Positions 24,005 to 36,500 of a stretch of DNA of 64,000 bases are shown one piece after another (the first letter of the stretch is position 1; the number at the start of each line of letters is the position of its first letter). Source of the stretch: Eucalyptus grandis. Taxonomy: Eukaryota; Streptophyta; Magnoliopsida; Myrtales; Myrtaceae. Location of the stretch: the NCBI RefSeq assembly GCF_016545825.1, contig NC_052616.1:34462192-34526191 (forward strand), read 5' to 3'. The translations under genes and the position numbers were made by a program. The notes under the pieces are model-generated. The model saw only the letters and a list, made by a program, of their open reading frames with translations. It ran no database searches and was not told where the DNA came from.

Positions 24005-26001
24005 CTGGAGCAAAGGAAAAAGTTGTCGCACAGTTTCAGCAATTTGAATAAGCAAATAACAAGTAATTACTAACCAATAATGACAAAAATAGTGCATCAC
24101 ATTTTCACATAACCACAACCAAGATAAAAATGTATTCCCACCAAGTCAAATTAGAACTCAAACGAGCTCCACACCAATTAAAACAAGTTCAAGGTTCAAG
24201 TTTTAATCATTCCAGTGTTTCATGTTCTTTTGATTTATATATGACAATTTTACTTAATTTTCTTGTCAAACTGTTATATATGATTTATTTATATGCTAAG
24301 TTAAAAAAAAAATTATTCAAGACTTCAAACGATGGTTGAGAGTTTGATTCGAAAATTATTAAAAAATGTCGAAGCACGATGTCGTTGCCTTACATGGCAT
24401 GTACACACTAATTATTCTGTATCAATCATTGCAAACTTTCTCATTCCTTCCAATGGGATGAGATAAGTGCGGTAACACATACATAAGGTCTTGTCCATTG
24501 ATTAATCAAGTTTTAGCATTTTATATTGTTCAAATAAGTCGGTAAAACTTTTAGGCGATGAAGTCTTATTGCAAATTTTTTTTTCCGGGAAAAAGCCATG
24601 TGTCTATTCTATGGTTAGCTACATGTGATTTTTCGAACTCAAAATGCTGCCAAAAACGAGTTTATGACTCGGTTGACCAAAATTGGAAATCTGTGGAATT
24701 CTATTTACTAAAATGAAACGTGAAGACCTAATTAGCCTGCAGATAAGATGTCTACCACTTTTATTACACGTTGAGGGGGAGAACAAGGATCCATAGAAAA
24801 GACTTGGAGACCTTACATGGATGAATCATGGCTTAACAAAAGCCAAAGGTAGAATTCTATTATTTGATGCCCTAAAATAGTTTTTTTTTTGTGCTGATAA
24901 ATTTTAATAAATATTGGTAAGTGTCAAAAAAATGTCAAGAAAAAAAGATCAATGATTTTTCCTTTCACATAACTTTTTAGTAACTTACAACAGTTTTATT
25001 AAACCGCCAACTTTTTTATTATAATGCTACTTACCAATTTTCTATTAACTTACCAAATTAGATTTGCATAACTTATGGCATCAAATTTACTAACTTTCAT
25101 ATGGAATCACCAACATAAATTAGAGTAACTTAGCAACATTTGTCGTGTTAAATAATCATCTACTAAGTTTGGGTTACCAACTCTCACTTGAGTGACTTAT
25201 TCTTCTAATTTACTAACTATTGAATTACCAACTATGATTTGAGTTACTTGCCAACTACTTTAAAAAAGGGATAAGTGCATTAGAAGTCCTAAAACTTATC
25301 ATGAAAATGCAATTGAGTCCTAAAACTTTCAAAAGTGAAATTAAGTCATAAAACTTATCACAAAAGTTCAATCAAGTCCTAAAATTTTTAAAATGTTCAA
25401 TAAAGTCCTAAAACTTATCTGGAAAGTGCAACTGAGTCCTAAAACTTTCAAAAAGTGCAATCAATGAAAGGACTTAGATTGAACCATTTTAATAAGTTTT
25501 AGAAATTGATTGCATTTTTTGAAAGTTTTAGGATTGAATTGCACTTTGTGACAAGTTTTAGAACTTAATTGCACTTTTTGAAAGTTTTCAAACTTAATTG
25601 CATTTTCATGACAAATTTTAGAACTTCTAATGCACTTATCCCTTAAAAAAAAACTACTAATCTTTATTAGAGTGATCAATTTTTCTCTGATCAAGTAACC
25701 AACTAATTTTGGGTTATCTATTCCCATTTGAGTTATTGCCAAGCTTAAGTTTCTTGCAATTATCAACTTTTCTTCGTTTTTTCCATTTGTTTTCTCTATT
25801 TTAACTAACTCTTAGATTTACCAACTCTTATATGATATTACTAACTATAACTTAAGCCACTTAAGAATTTTCAGATATCACAAGATGAAGCATCTATAGG
25901 TATATATATATAATCATGTGAGTAGATCATTTATACACAATATCACTCATTAATAGTAAAATTTAGCTTCTTAGACAACATATGGATTCCACTCTACTTA
26001 C
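24005..26001. other. TNL intron 1 (~2 kb) holding a foldback repeat
   Basis: Between the TIR and NB-ARC exons. Contains no coding sequence I can recognise. Its main structure is the inverted repeat listed at 25,265-25,650. Confidence 0.55.
25265..25650. repeat. Foldback (inverted repeat) element in TNL intron 1
   Basis: The left arm starts aagggataagtgcattagaa and the right arm ends ttctaatgcacttatccctt, its reverse complement. Both arms (~190 bp) consist of ~36-bp subrepeats alternating cctaaaacttatca and cctaaaactttcaaaaagtg, meeting near 25,462. A transcript could fold into a long imperfect hairpin. The same subrepeat theme (gtgcaccaaaagtcctagag, then ggagtcctgaaaatttt) occurs in every unit of the array at 1-9.3 kb, so the two share an ancestral repeat. 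Confidence 0.8.
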
Positions 26002-26474
26002 CCATCTTTCAAATGCCAACCGGACAAGTTACTAGCATCAGAAAGAGCTTTCTCCCATCTCTTCAATGCCTTTGAATCCTTCCCTAACTTGGACTCATGC
26101 TCAACCATAGCTTTTTTGTACCTCTCTCTAGGTGTTCTTACTTCTCCAGGATCCACTTTATAGAACAAGGGAAAGACCGTGAGATCTCTTTCTTCCTTGC
26201 AGTCCATGATTTTTGCCACCTCTTCCAAACACCACCGTGAGGAAGCGTAATTCTTGGAGAAAATGATGATTGCAATATGCGATTCCTCGATTGCCTTCAT
26301 AAGTGTTGGCGCTATTTGCTCTCCTTTCCTAAGCTCCTTGCTATCAACATAAGTGTAGAATCCATTGTGGTCAAGAGTTGTGTAGAGATGATTGAGAAAG
26401 CTATTTCGGACGTCCTCACCTCTAAAACTCAAGAACACATGGTAAATTCTTTCAGGTTTCAATGAAGAAGCCAT
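26002..26474 (-). CDS. TNL exon 1: TIR domain
   Basis: An open exon of 158 codons starting at ATG 26474 and ending at a GTAAGT donor (G at 26001). Residues 11-23 read YHVFLSFRGEDVR, the hallmark of the plant TIR domain. YVDSKELRKGEQI follows at ~42-54, and SSRWCLEEVAKIM around 78-90 contains the position of the catalytic glutamate (residue 84 or 85) of TIR NADases. The exon ends at SGWHLKDG with phase-2 splicing, normal for TNLs. No stop or frameshift. Reading on past the donor soon hits a stop, so an unspliced transcript would give a TIR-only protein of ~158 residues. Confidence 0.92.
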
Positions 26475-28059
26475 TAGATGGTGGAGTTCAACAATTGGCT
26501 ATGAGTATTAGCTCAAAATTTGGCAAAGTATTTTCAGGTTGTTCGTTCACCGTTCAATCTTCTTGTTAATTTATACTCATACTAAAGGACAGACATGCCA
26601 TTTTTTTTTGGGTAGAACCAACAAAGAGTAATATTCGAACTTTGGAAAAAAATGGTGCTTAAGAATAGACTAAGATATATAATAGTTGTGACCACATGGA
26701 TTTATTTTCAGTGAATGTCGCATATGATGGCATTATTCGGATCGGCTTATTGACAAAAAGTTCATTCTATTTGATGTTGGAGCTATTGTAAAATTATTGA
26801 TAAACTTAACTAGTCAACAAGCCATATGGCCGGCAAAAGTAGTGAGTATAATAGAAAGCTATGGTCCTAGTGGACTCAATTATAGCACGAAGTGGCAAAC
26901 AATACTTTTACTTTTTTAAATTTCACGGCCAACGAGGGTTGCTGATGACCCTCACGGAACCTAAAGAAAGAAAGCAATATACAAAATAAAAATAAAATTT
27001 CAAAATATTCAAAATATTTAAAAATTGATCACGTTAGTGTCCGCAATGCCACGTCAAACGATTAGTGTCCACATCGGATTTTCCAACGAAGTAAATCAGA
27101 ATTAGCATTCAAGTAATCAATTTTACTTTGATGTGGCACTTAAGTAACTGAAAAAAATTTGGCACTCAAGTAAGTGTTATACGAAAGTTTAGGCATTCCT
27201 ATTATTATACGAAAGTTTAGGCACTCCTATGTTTCTTACCCCTTGAAATGGCATTTCCAATGTGTGAGTAGTTGTTTTTTTTTTTTTCCTTCCTGGTTAA
27301 ATAATATTTGAACACATGATGAATCTAAGATATATAATTACACGCGCAATTAAGTATATCAGAAAAGAATAATATTTTATTAATAATAGTAGAACTTCGG
27401 AAAATCTTAGTGCGATAGGTGTAAATACATGCACTTATTTTCACTTAAGACCACGTACCCTGGCGTTATTTGGATTGCCTTATTGAAACAAGTTTCTTTG
27501 TCTAATGTTGAATTTTTTGTTAGATTGTTCATGCACCTGAGCGGTCAACATAAGATAATCTTTTAATTAATTAGCAGCTTCGAGGGAATGACTTTCATAT
27601 GTTTAGTCTTCTTTTTTTCTTTTTTTGGTCGAAGACTTCATTTTTCTTTTCCTTAAATGGAAAATGAAGTTTTACCTTTCATTAGGTTAGCTTCAGTCAT
27701 AGGCTAACTAGTAAGGCAAATTTTGACAATTTCCTAGAAATGGCGTTCCCGGCCTTTGAGTAATTATTTCCTCTTTGCTAGTTAATAATTTAATGCATAG
27801 TCACAACTCACAAGACATATAATTATATATGCAAAATATAAGTACATCATAGCTGTGATATGATATGCCTTCAATAAGATGTGAAGGTCTATCATCTTAT
27901 TTAGTTTTATGTGCGCAGACTCTTATATGGCGAATTTGTGGGTGAAGGTCAATGTACCTCGATAATCGTGGACCAGACACCAATCAATCACTTGGACTAA
28001 TTATTTGTCATTATGAAACGAAAGGTGCTATGAATCTGTTGTGGTACCATGTGCACCGA
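26475..28059. other. TNL upstream region / intergenic
   Basis: 5' flank of the TNL locus. No gene found. Around 27.03-27.24 kb there is a run of (t/g)ggcact(c/t)aagtaa motifs and a short direct repeat of tatacgaaagtttaggca, resembling one end of the Mutator-like element at 32.5-33.5 kb. Confidence 0.45.
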
Positions 28060-30100
28060 CATCGTCGGTTTAATGGTTAAGGAATTTGGGTGTCCAACCC
28101 AATAATCTTTCTTTAATCAAAAGTTAATTTCTAATTAGCCTATTGAAGTGCGGCTATTTTATCAAAGTGCCCGTCATTCTCTCAAAAGTGTGTCATGAAC
28201 TTGAGATTGTCTTAGATGACCCATTTGCATGGTAAGAGTGTGCACCGAATAGCCTTGGCCTCAACCGTCCATGAAAAAAACTGATTGGCCACCGAAGGAG
28301 AATTTTTTAATAAAGCCTGGTCAAATTAAATTGAAATTGAAAAAATATGAGTCCATTTAAGTAATATTAGTGTGGCTGCCGTTTAAGTAATATTATTGGG
28401 TGCCTAACCCCATAATCTTTCTTTAATCAAAATTCAATTTCTAATTAGCCTATGGAAGTGCGGCCATTTTATCAAAGTGCCCACCATTTTCTTAGTAGTG
28501 TGTCATGAACTTGAGTTTGTCTAAGACAACCCATGTGCATAGTAAGTGTGCACCAAGTAGCCCTGGCCCTGAACATCCGTGAAAAGAAAAAAAAAAAAAA
28601 AAGGAACCAATTGGCCATCAAAGATGAATTTTTTGAATAAAGCTTGGTCAAATTAAATTGAAATTGGAAAAATATGAGGCCATTTAATTAATATTAGGCG
28701 GCTACCATTTAAGTAATATTATTGGGTATCCAACCCAATAATCTTTCTTTAATCAAAATTCAATTTCTAATTAGCCTATTGAAGTGTGGCTATTTTATTA
28801 AAGTGCCCACCATTTTCTCAAAAGCGTGTTATGAACTTGAGATTGTCTTAGATGACCCATGTGCATGGTAAGAGTGTGCACCAAATAGCCCTGGCCTCGA
28901 CCGTCCATGAAAAAAACTAATTGGCCACCGAAGGAGAATTTTTTGAATAAAATTGAAATTGAAAATATATGAGGCCATTTAAGTAATATTAGTGTGGCTG
29001 CCGTTTAAGTAATATTATCGGGTAAATAATATTATCGGGTGTCTAACCCAATCTTTCTTTAGTCAAAATTCAATTTCTAATTAGCCTATTGAAGTGCGGC
29101 TATTTTATCAAAGTGCCCGCCATTTTCTTAATAGTGTGTCATGAACTTGAGTTTGTCTCAAATGACCGATGTGCATAGTAAGTGTGCACCAAGTAGCCCT
29201 GGCCCTAAACATCCGTGAAAAAAAAACAATCGGCCGTCGAAGATGAATTTTTGAATAAATCCTGGTCATATTAAATTGAAATTGGAAAAATATGAGGCCA
29301 TTTAAGTAATATTAGTCTGGCAGCCGTTTAAGTAATATTATTGTGTGTCCAACCCAATAATCTTTCTTTAATCAAAATTCAATTTCTAATTAGCCTATTG
29401 AAGTCCAACTATCTTATCAAAGTGTCATGAACTTGAGATTTTCTCAAATGTGCATGGTGTGTCATGGAGAATTTTTTTAATAAAGCCTGGTCTTGAAATT
29501 GAAAAATATGAGTCCATTTAAGTAATATTAGTGTGGCTGCCATTTAAGTAATATTATTGGGTGCCTAACCTAATAATATTTCTTTAATCCCATTAGCCTA
29601 TTGCATGGCTATTTTATCAAGTGCTTGCCATTTTCTCAGTGTGTCATGGACTTGAGTTTGTCTCAGACGACCCATGTGCCTTGACCAAATGCCCTGGCCA
29701 TGATTGTCCATGAAAAAAATCGGTCCGCTATCGAAGGTGCATTTTTTGAATAAAGCCTGGTCAAATTAAATTGAAATTGAAAAAATGTGAGGCCGTTTAA
29801 GTAATATTATTGGGTGTCCAATCCAATAATATTTCTTTAATCAAAAGTCAATTTCTTATTAGCTTATTGAAGTGCGGCTATTTTATCAAAGTGCCCACTA
29901 TTTTCTCAAAAGTGTGTAATGAACTTGAATTTGTCTCAAAAGACCCATGTGCATGGTAAGTGTGCACCAAATAGCCTTGGTCCCAATTGTCCATTGAATA
30001 AACTGCTTGGCCACCGAAGGTGCATTTTTTTTAGTAAAGTCTGGTTGAATTGGATAAAAATTGAAAAAATATGAGGCCATATAAGTAATATCAGTGATGA
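28060..30100. repeat. Tandem array of seven ~310-bp units
   Basis: Units anchored on aacccaataatctttcttta begin near 28096, 28406, 28731, 29045, 29351, 29567 and 29820, so the first spacings are 306-325 bp and two later ones are shortened to ~216 and ~253 bp. Each full unit carries ttctaattagcctattgaag, then tgtgtcatgaacttgag, then ccgtccatgaaaaaaa, and ends gtttaagtaatattattggg. No conserved ORF. The last unit runs directly into the target site of hAT element B. Confidence 0.93.
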
Positions 30101-30111
30101 TTCACCATATG

Positions 30112-31260
30112 TAGAGCCGTTAAACGGGTGGGTCGGGTCGGGTTTGGGTCGGGTCATTAATGGTCCGACCCAAATTGACCCATTAACCCATTTATGACCC
30201 ATTTATGTTTAATATAAATTTTTCGACCCAAACCCGACCCGACCCATACCCAACCCATACCGACCCGACCCAACTCATATTAATAATCTATTTTCATATT
30301 TAAAAATTTAGAAAAACTTATTCCTTTGTTTTTTTAAAGATTATATTATTAAAATACTTCCAAGCTTTTATATATATATATTATTTTTTTTAAAATTGTA
30401 TTGCTAAAATAGTTTCATACAATATAAATTTAATGGACAATTTTTATAAATTTTAAAATAATTATTTAAAAAATCGAAATTTAATTATTTTTTTAATTAT
30501 TTTTATTTTATTTTTAAAATATAATTTTCTTTTTCCTTTTCTTTTTTTCTTTTTCTCTTTTTCTTCTCCTTCTTCTTCTTCTTTGGCCGGCCGCCGGCCA
30601 CGACGACGGCCGGCGACCGGCCACTGGTGAGCCTCGAGCTCGAGCTCGAGCTCGCCGACGCCGGCGAGCTCGAGTCTCGCCCAGATCCGGGCGAGCCTCG
30701 AGCTCGCCACGTCGCCGAGGCCTCGCTCGCCAAATCCGGCGAGCTCAAGGCTCGCCGGTGTCGGGCGAGCTCAAGGCTCGCCGGATCGGTGAGGCTCGAG
30801 CCTTGTCGACGCCGGCGGGCTTGAGTCTCGCCCGGATCGGCGAGGCTCGAGCCTCGCCGGGCGTTGGCGAGGCCTCCCTCGCCGAGATCCGGCGAGCTCG
30901 AGGCTCGCTGGCCGGTCGCCCGGCCGTCGTCGTGCCGGCGACCGGAAGGAGGAAAGAGAAAGAAAAAAAGAAAGAAAAAAAAAAAAAAAAAAAAGGAAGA
31001 AAAAGAAAAGAGAAAATAAAAATAAAATATTATAATTTCAATTTTTATAAAGTTGAAGAGAGAAGTGAGGAATTATAATTTTTTTGTTAAAGATGAGTTT
31101 TCAACCCAACCCATTTAAACCCACTTAAGACCCACCTATTTAAAACCTTTAATTGTGAAACCCATTTAACTATCTTTTGTTATAAACAAGTGACCCATTT
31201 ATAACCCATTTAAGATTTAAATGGGTCATAAATGGTTTGTGACCCATTTTAACAGCTCTA
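30112..31260. mobile_element. Non-autonomous hAT-like element B (1.15 kb)
   Basis: Terminal inverted repeats tagagccgttaaacgggt and (reversed) tagagctgttaaaatgggt fit the hAT end pattern TARNG. A perfect 8-bp target duplication accatatg flanks it at 30104-30111 and 31261-31268. Subterminal sequence is rich in gacccat and gggtcgg motifs. The centre (~30.58-30.96 kb) is very GC-rich and built from repeats like gagctcgag and ggctcgcc, between a pyrimidine-rich and a purine-rich tract. No transposase. Same family as element A. Confidence 0.9.
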
Positions 31261-31277
31261 ACCATATGTAATCAATT

Positions 31278-31483
31278 AACCACGGGGTTCGCCCCGTGGC
31301 CACCCTTCCAACATGGAAGGGGGAGGTGAGGGGTTCAAATCCCCACCTTCTTAGGAGGGGATGGGGGTAGGGACGCGTACGTTTGAGAGTGGGTTGCGAC
31401 TCCCACGCCCTGCAAGCGGCAGGGCACAAGTCTGCGAGTGAGTGTAAAGTAGGAATAGAGTAGGACTGACAAAAAAAAAAAAA
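31278..31483 (+). mobile_element. SINE (tRNA-derived) with 17-bp target duplication
   Basis: A ~206-bp unit ending in a run of 13-14 A, flanked by perfect direct repeats accatatgtaatcaatt at 31261-31277 and 31484-31500. It contains gggttcaaatcccc (31331-31344), a good RNA polymerase III box B. Upstream GC-rich sequence (cacggggttcgccccgtggc) may hold a weaker box A. The target duplication begins exactly at the end of hAT element B and includes its 8-bp duplication, so the SINE came after that insertion. I cannot name the SINE family. Confidence 0.88.
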
Positions 31484-31500
31484 ACCATATGTAATCAATT

Positions 31501-32460
31501 TAGTCTCAGACTTATGATTCAGCAGAAATGACATTATGACGACGGGGAGCAACACAACATAATATCGTTAACCTCAAACTTCCCAGCAGTATCACAATTC
31601 AAAATAATCACTTCAAGCACTTTTTATAATTTTATTAAATTAATGTTTCGTGTCACCCAAACATAAGATTTCAAGCGGGCATCATGTACGTGTTGATGCA
31701 GCTCCCTTTAATTACCTTACAATTTAAGTTCTTGATGTGGATTTACAAATCGAATTAAACCTTTTGACGTGCTTAATTAAGTCATAATAATAGTTTGTCA
31801 ACTCAAAAACTTCTCTTCAAACAGTCGGGACACGTTAATTAGAATGGATTTTGGAAGAAAAAAAATAAGAAACACGTTAATTACGTTAATGCGATCTTCT
31901 GGAATAGGAAATTGATTTAGTAGAGATCGACTGTAAGAGCCAGACTAATACTGTGATGATTTTGGTCTTTAACTGGCTACTGGGAGTAAGGGCGATACCT
32001 TGATTTAAAAATAAAGGAGGTTTCTTTCTCTCTTTGGAATTTGACTAATTCGACCTGCACTCTTTTCCTTCGTGTTTCTTTTTTATTTAAAAGGTAACGT
32101 TGATAGAAATATAGGACGTGACGCTAGGAGCACAAAGCAAAAAACCACATGGAAAATGAAGCCCAGAAGATTATTCAGGCGCCAAAACCCCTTCATCCGT
32201 GCGTGGGCTTGCCTTGCGCGAGTCGTAGGGTCTTTTTCGATTTCTGGTGGGGTTGCTTGACCCGGTTAGGACCCTTTCCAGACCGGGCATTAAAAACTCA
32301 GCAAATTAATCCTTTGAAAGTGCAACTGAAAGCTCTATTTCGATTTTATTATACATTAATAACTGAAAATCCATATTAAATGCTTTAATTGGAGATGAAG
32401 GCTCTGTTTTATGAGAGAGATAGATCAATAACAAAAAAACTCGTGAATAACTCCATAGCC
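31501..32460. other. Intergenic
   Basis: No gene recognised. A mildly GC-rich stretch around 32.1-32.3 kb shows short open frames on the plus strand that match no family I know. Confidence 0.4.
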
Positions 32461-33506
32461 GGTCAAATGCATTCTTGAATAAATTCATAATAATTTTGAA
32501 ATTACACTCACTTAAGTGCCGAAGGTTAGAAAAGTGACATTTAAATACCAAAATCAAAAAAAAAAAATAAATCACTTAAGTGGCCAAAATGCTAACGTTG
32601 CAATTTTCTGGCGAAATAAATGCAAAACAATGACATTTTGCACACTGACGTGACTAGACAAGTGCAAAAACAATGCCATTTTTGTGGTGACATGGATAAA
32701 TAATTAATATAAAAATTACTTAAATTAACTTTAAAACTAAATTTATTTTTATTAAAAAGAAAAGAGAGAGAGAGAGATGGAGATTGCAGACGACAAAGGT
32801 TGAGCCCTCATCGCGGCCTCCCCACCTTCGCCGGGAAGGGCCGACGATGGTAGGAGGAGGGTTGGCTAGGGTCACTAAGCCCTAGGCAGGGGTCGGTGAC
32901 CCCAATCAGCGGCAACCCTTGGTTAGGCTAGGCAAAGGCCAACAAACCTTGCCAAATTTAGGGGTTGGCAACAGCCTTTGGCCTGGTCGATCGAGGGCCG
33001 GTGACCTCGCTGGATTTAGGGGAGGGTCGCGACCTCGCCCATCTAAACGAGGGCTCGCAGCCTTTGCTACGGGTAGCCAAGGTCATCGGCCTTCCCCACC
33101 ATCACCGGCCCTTCTTGACTATAGTGGGAAGGCAATGGCGAGGAGCCCTCGCCTTTTGCTTCCTCTTCCTCCTCCTTTTTCTTTAAAATAAAAATATATA
33201 AAAATAAAATTATTATTTAAATAAAAATATTTTAATTTAATAAATTAGAAAAAAAAACATAACAAAAAAAAAATGAAACGACGTCATTTTTATTCCTTGT
33301 CACTGACTTAGCTTTCCAGCTACCACATAGGTGTGTTATTTTATTAAAAAATTGCCATGTAGGATTTCCGGCCACCTTTACCAAACTTGGCACTCAAGTA
33401 TCCTATTTTTGGCAAAAAAAAAGTGGCACATAAATGTCACTTTCGTAACTTTTGGTATTTAAGTGTCTCTCATATCAAGTTTTAGCACTCTGGATGTACT
33501 TTTGCC
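32461..33506. mobile_element. Mutator-like non-autonomous element with long inverted repeats
   Basis: The left end (cacttaagtgccgaaggtta, then agaaaagtgacatttaaata) pairs with the reverse complement of the right end (cacttaaataccaaaagtta, then cgaaagtgacatttatgtgc). The similarity extends outward to ggtcaaatgcattcttgaa against ggcaaaagtacatccagag. The arms are thus ~130 bp, long and imperfect as in MULE-type elements. The centre (32.77-33.18 kb) is GC-rich, starts after a gagagagagaga run and has no recognisable protein. No target duplication could be confirmed. Confidence 0.65.
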
Positions 33507-36500
33507 TAGAAAATAGAATCACAAAGCTTACTCATGCATCTAATAGCCTAACGATGGTCTAATTATTAGGACTGGTCCAATTATTAGGACTTCGTACCAT
33601 TAACACTTGATCTTGTCTAACCCTACAAACCCGAAACACCCAAAACTTGATTCAGGTGCCCTAGATGGATTTCATTTTAAATTAAAGCTGTCAAATGACT
33701 GAAATTGCTGTTGGGTAGCATGGTAATGAAGCCGATTTGGACATATGATTAGAAGTCAACTTCCAATTTGAAGCTTGTTTACTCAGTCATAAGGTAATTA
33801 TTCCGAGAATTTATAAAACTTCTAGATCGAGATTCTCACGACCCTGTTTATATCATGACATGAAATTCACAGAGTAGAACTAATATTCATTGTAGAATAT
33901 AACTCCTGAACTAATTTTGAGCATTAATGAGTGAAATTGTCGAATTGCACCACATGATTTTCGGTTGTCTTATTTATACCAAAATCTTCAAGTTAGAAAT
34001 TCTTGATAAATAGATTGTATTAGGGCATGGAATTCATTGAGTAAAAGAATCGTTGCATGGGTAAAAAAAGCATAAATTAATTGATGCATGAAGGGAATGA
34101 AGGGATGAGAAATTCGTTTTTGGGCCAGTGTCTTAAGAATATAGTGTGTGGATAAATGTTTGTTGGATTGAGGAAAATGAAATGTGTTGTTTTTTATTTT
34201 TTTTTCTATTTAAGTGGAAACTTGCTGGAATTGTGGAATTGAAGCCAAGAGGATTGTTTTATGATTGAAAATGAAGTTGGGATACATGTAACTCACCACC
34301 AAGAGCTAAAGGAACAATCCACCAACCAAGGATAAAGAACTTAAGGCTCACTACCACACAAATGGATAAATAACCGAATTTTGCAAGAAATTACTCACTT
34401 CAAGAGGAAATATCATGTATTGCAAATTAGGTCTGCCTTACATACGAAATTAGATCTCTATTTATAGCCATACTAAGACATTGTGCTAAGACATTGTATT
34501 AAGACTCTAATAATAAATGCCAGCATACTCTACTTTCTTGCACTTCAGCCTAGGTATGAAGATTAGCTCGCACTTTATCAAACTTACAATAAAGATTCTT
34601 CGACAATCTAGCCTTGCATTAAAGACTCTTTAATATAAGAAGACAAACTAAGTACACTCTCCATTCTTACACTTTAGTCTAGTAATGAAGACTAGCTTCC
34701 CACTTTTTCAAACTTGCAATAAAAACTCTTTGACATCCTAGCCTTATATTAAAGACTCTTTAACGTAAGAAGACAAACTAAGCACACTAGAGCAATTAAG
34801 ACACAAGAAGACAAACAAAATACACAAACAAAGGGAACACATCCATTGCTTCTTCAACCTTACATGTAGGCTACCAATCATCAGCAAATGGACCATGTTG
34901 AGGATGAATTTGCTATGTGTTTCTATAATTGCCAAGTTAGCTTGATGGATTGATGAAGCTTGAGTTGGAATGACCATGTAATTATTGAAAGATTTAAGTT
35001 TGAATGCTCTCGCATCATTAATTGTCCAAAACAACAACCAAAATGGTCAAATTGCAAAATATCATTTCTAGTTCACATAGCCTTCAATGTTTGAAATTCT
35101 CACAGCATAGACTGAGTTATAATACGAAATTTGCCAAGAAAATTTTCCATAGAATGAGTAACTAAAATCCCATATCAATATCTAACAGAGGCAACTAAAA
35201 GAATCAAATTTCTGAAAAGCCCATAAACCGTGAATTATATGCACTATACATGTAATTTCAATGAGATTATGCATCAAGTGAATTCTTAACCCATATAAAG
35301 CTGCTCTCTCATCGCACATATGAGGAATTCATTGATCTAATTCTTGTATAGAATTTACAATACCTAGCCTTGAATAAAAAAACACATCTGATTTAGCCAA
35401 TAATTGTTTTTGAATCGAGCAACATAAATAAAGCCATACAAATTTAGGACTAAGCTCTCCTCTCTTTCTCCGACCTTAGATGGTTGTGACGGATAAACCA
35501 TAGGCATATGGAATTAAGAGGGAAACGGTGACCATAACCTATTTATGTAGAATATTTTGATAGACCCATTCGATACAAGTTATTATTAAAATATCGATCT
35601 TTACTAATCGGCCAACCATGTTATTATCATAATCGAGATATGCTAAGCCCTATATAATATGATCACATAATCATAATTGCGCTATATAACATTCTCATAT
35701 ATTTTATAAATATTACAACAATATATATATTTGTTTTTTGCAGACCAAATATTATGCAATTAATGTCAGCTCGCATATTCTAATAGATTATAGTCTAAAA
35801 TTACCATTTTCCTGTTCGTGTTAGACTATGAGTTTTTTGGGCAAATCTTTTGATCTTTTCAAATGTTTTAATAGATTCAATACTAACTAGAAAGAACTCA
35901 AAAATTAGACATTTTATAACTAGAAGAAAAAAGGGCTCTCGTGCAGGATTGAACAATACTGAAAGCACACTCAAGGAAGAAGTAATTGACAATTGCCTCT
36001 TGACAAGCAGAACATTGAGTTTTTCATGTACTCTTGGAGCCACCAAGTGTCCAATTAAATCATTGACATTTTCCCACAATTTTATGCTAGGCAAAGTCAA
36101 GAATGATCACCACATTAACTGACTCTACAATATTATATATTCAAGTGGTACCATAAAGAGGCATAAATCCAATCAATGCATTCTTTGTTAGGAAATCTGT
36201 GCGAGTCACATGCAAATTATATACCACTTTATCATCATTAGGGATCACGCATGATATGGTCCGAACTATAGTGCTCAGAAACTAGAATTAACTCAAAGTT
36301 CAAAAAACTTAAAAATAACAAAACAATAAGCATATTACAAAATATGTTGATGAAAAAAATTAGCATCAGAATATGTCCACATAGGGTTATGCCGTAAATT
36401 ATCTTAACAATCTAATAATTATGTTGAAGCACAAAATGAACTTATGAGAATAGGTGGCATCCTTAGTGAACACATGACCATCTGAGCAAAAACTGATCTA

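Larger units (their letters stand above)
16444..26474 (-). pseudogene. TIR-NBS-LRR resistance gene locus, disrupted
   Basis: Exons of one TNL-type immune receptor lie in order on the minus strand: TIR (26474-26002), NB-ARC (24004-22907), first LRR exon (22813-22535), main LRR exon (20052 to ~19250), a displaced LRR tail (~18135-17690) and a C-JID exon (17145-16444). All checked donors and acceptors are consensus. As a family, TNLs are intracellular sensors whose oligomerised TIR domains act as NADases. Damage visible here: four single-base frameshifts in the NB-ARC exon, and an LRR exon rearranged around a LINE endonuclease fragment with duplication of its 3' part. As given, the locus cannot encode a full receptor, though it could still give a TIR-only protein from exon 1. 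Residual assembly indels could account for the frameshifts but not for the LINE rearrangement. Confidence 0.9.

Noticed and set aside
30462..31078. Several overlapping open frames on both strands rich in Arg, Glu, Ala and Ser
   Set aside because: These are the GC-rich palindromic core and the purine tract of hAT element B. Such sequence is stop-poor in all frames.
31331..31344. tRNA gene suggested by gggttcaaatcccc
   Set aside because: No cloverleaf fits. The poly-A tail and 17-bp target duplication show that it is a SINE.
32919..33191. 90-codon open frame in the Mutator-like element
   Set aside because: GC-rich core with two overlapping plus-strand frames and no domain, consistent with non-coding filler.
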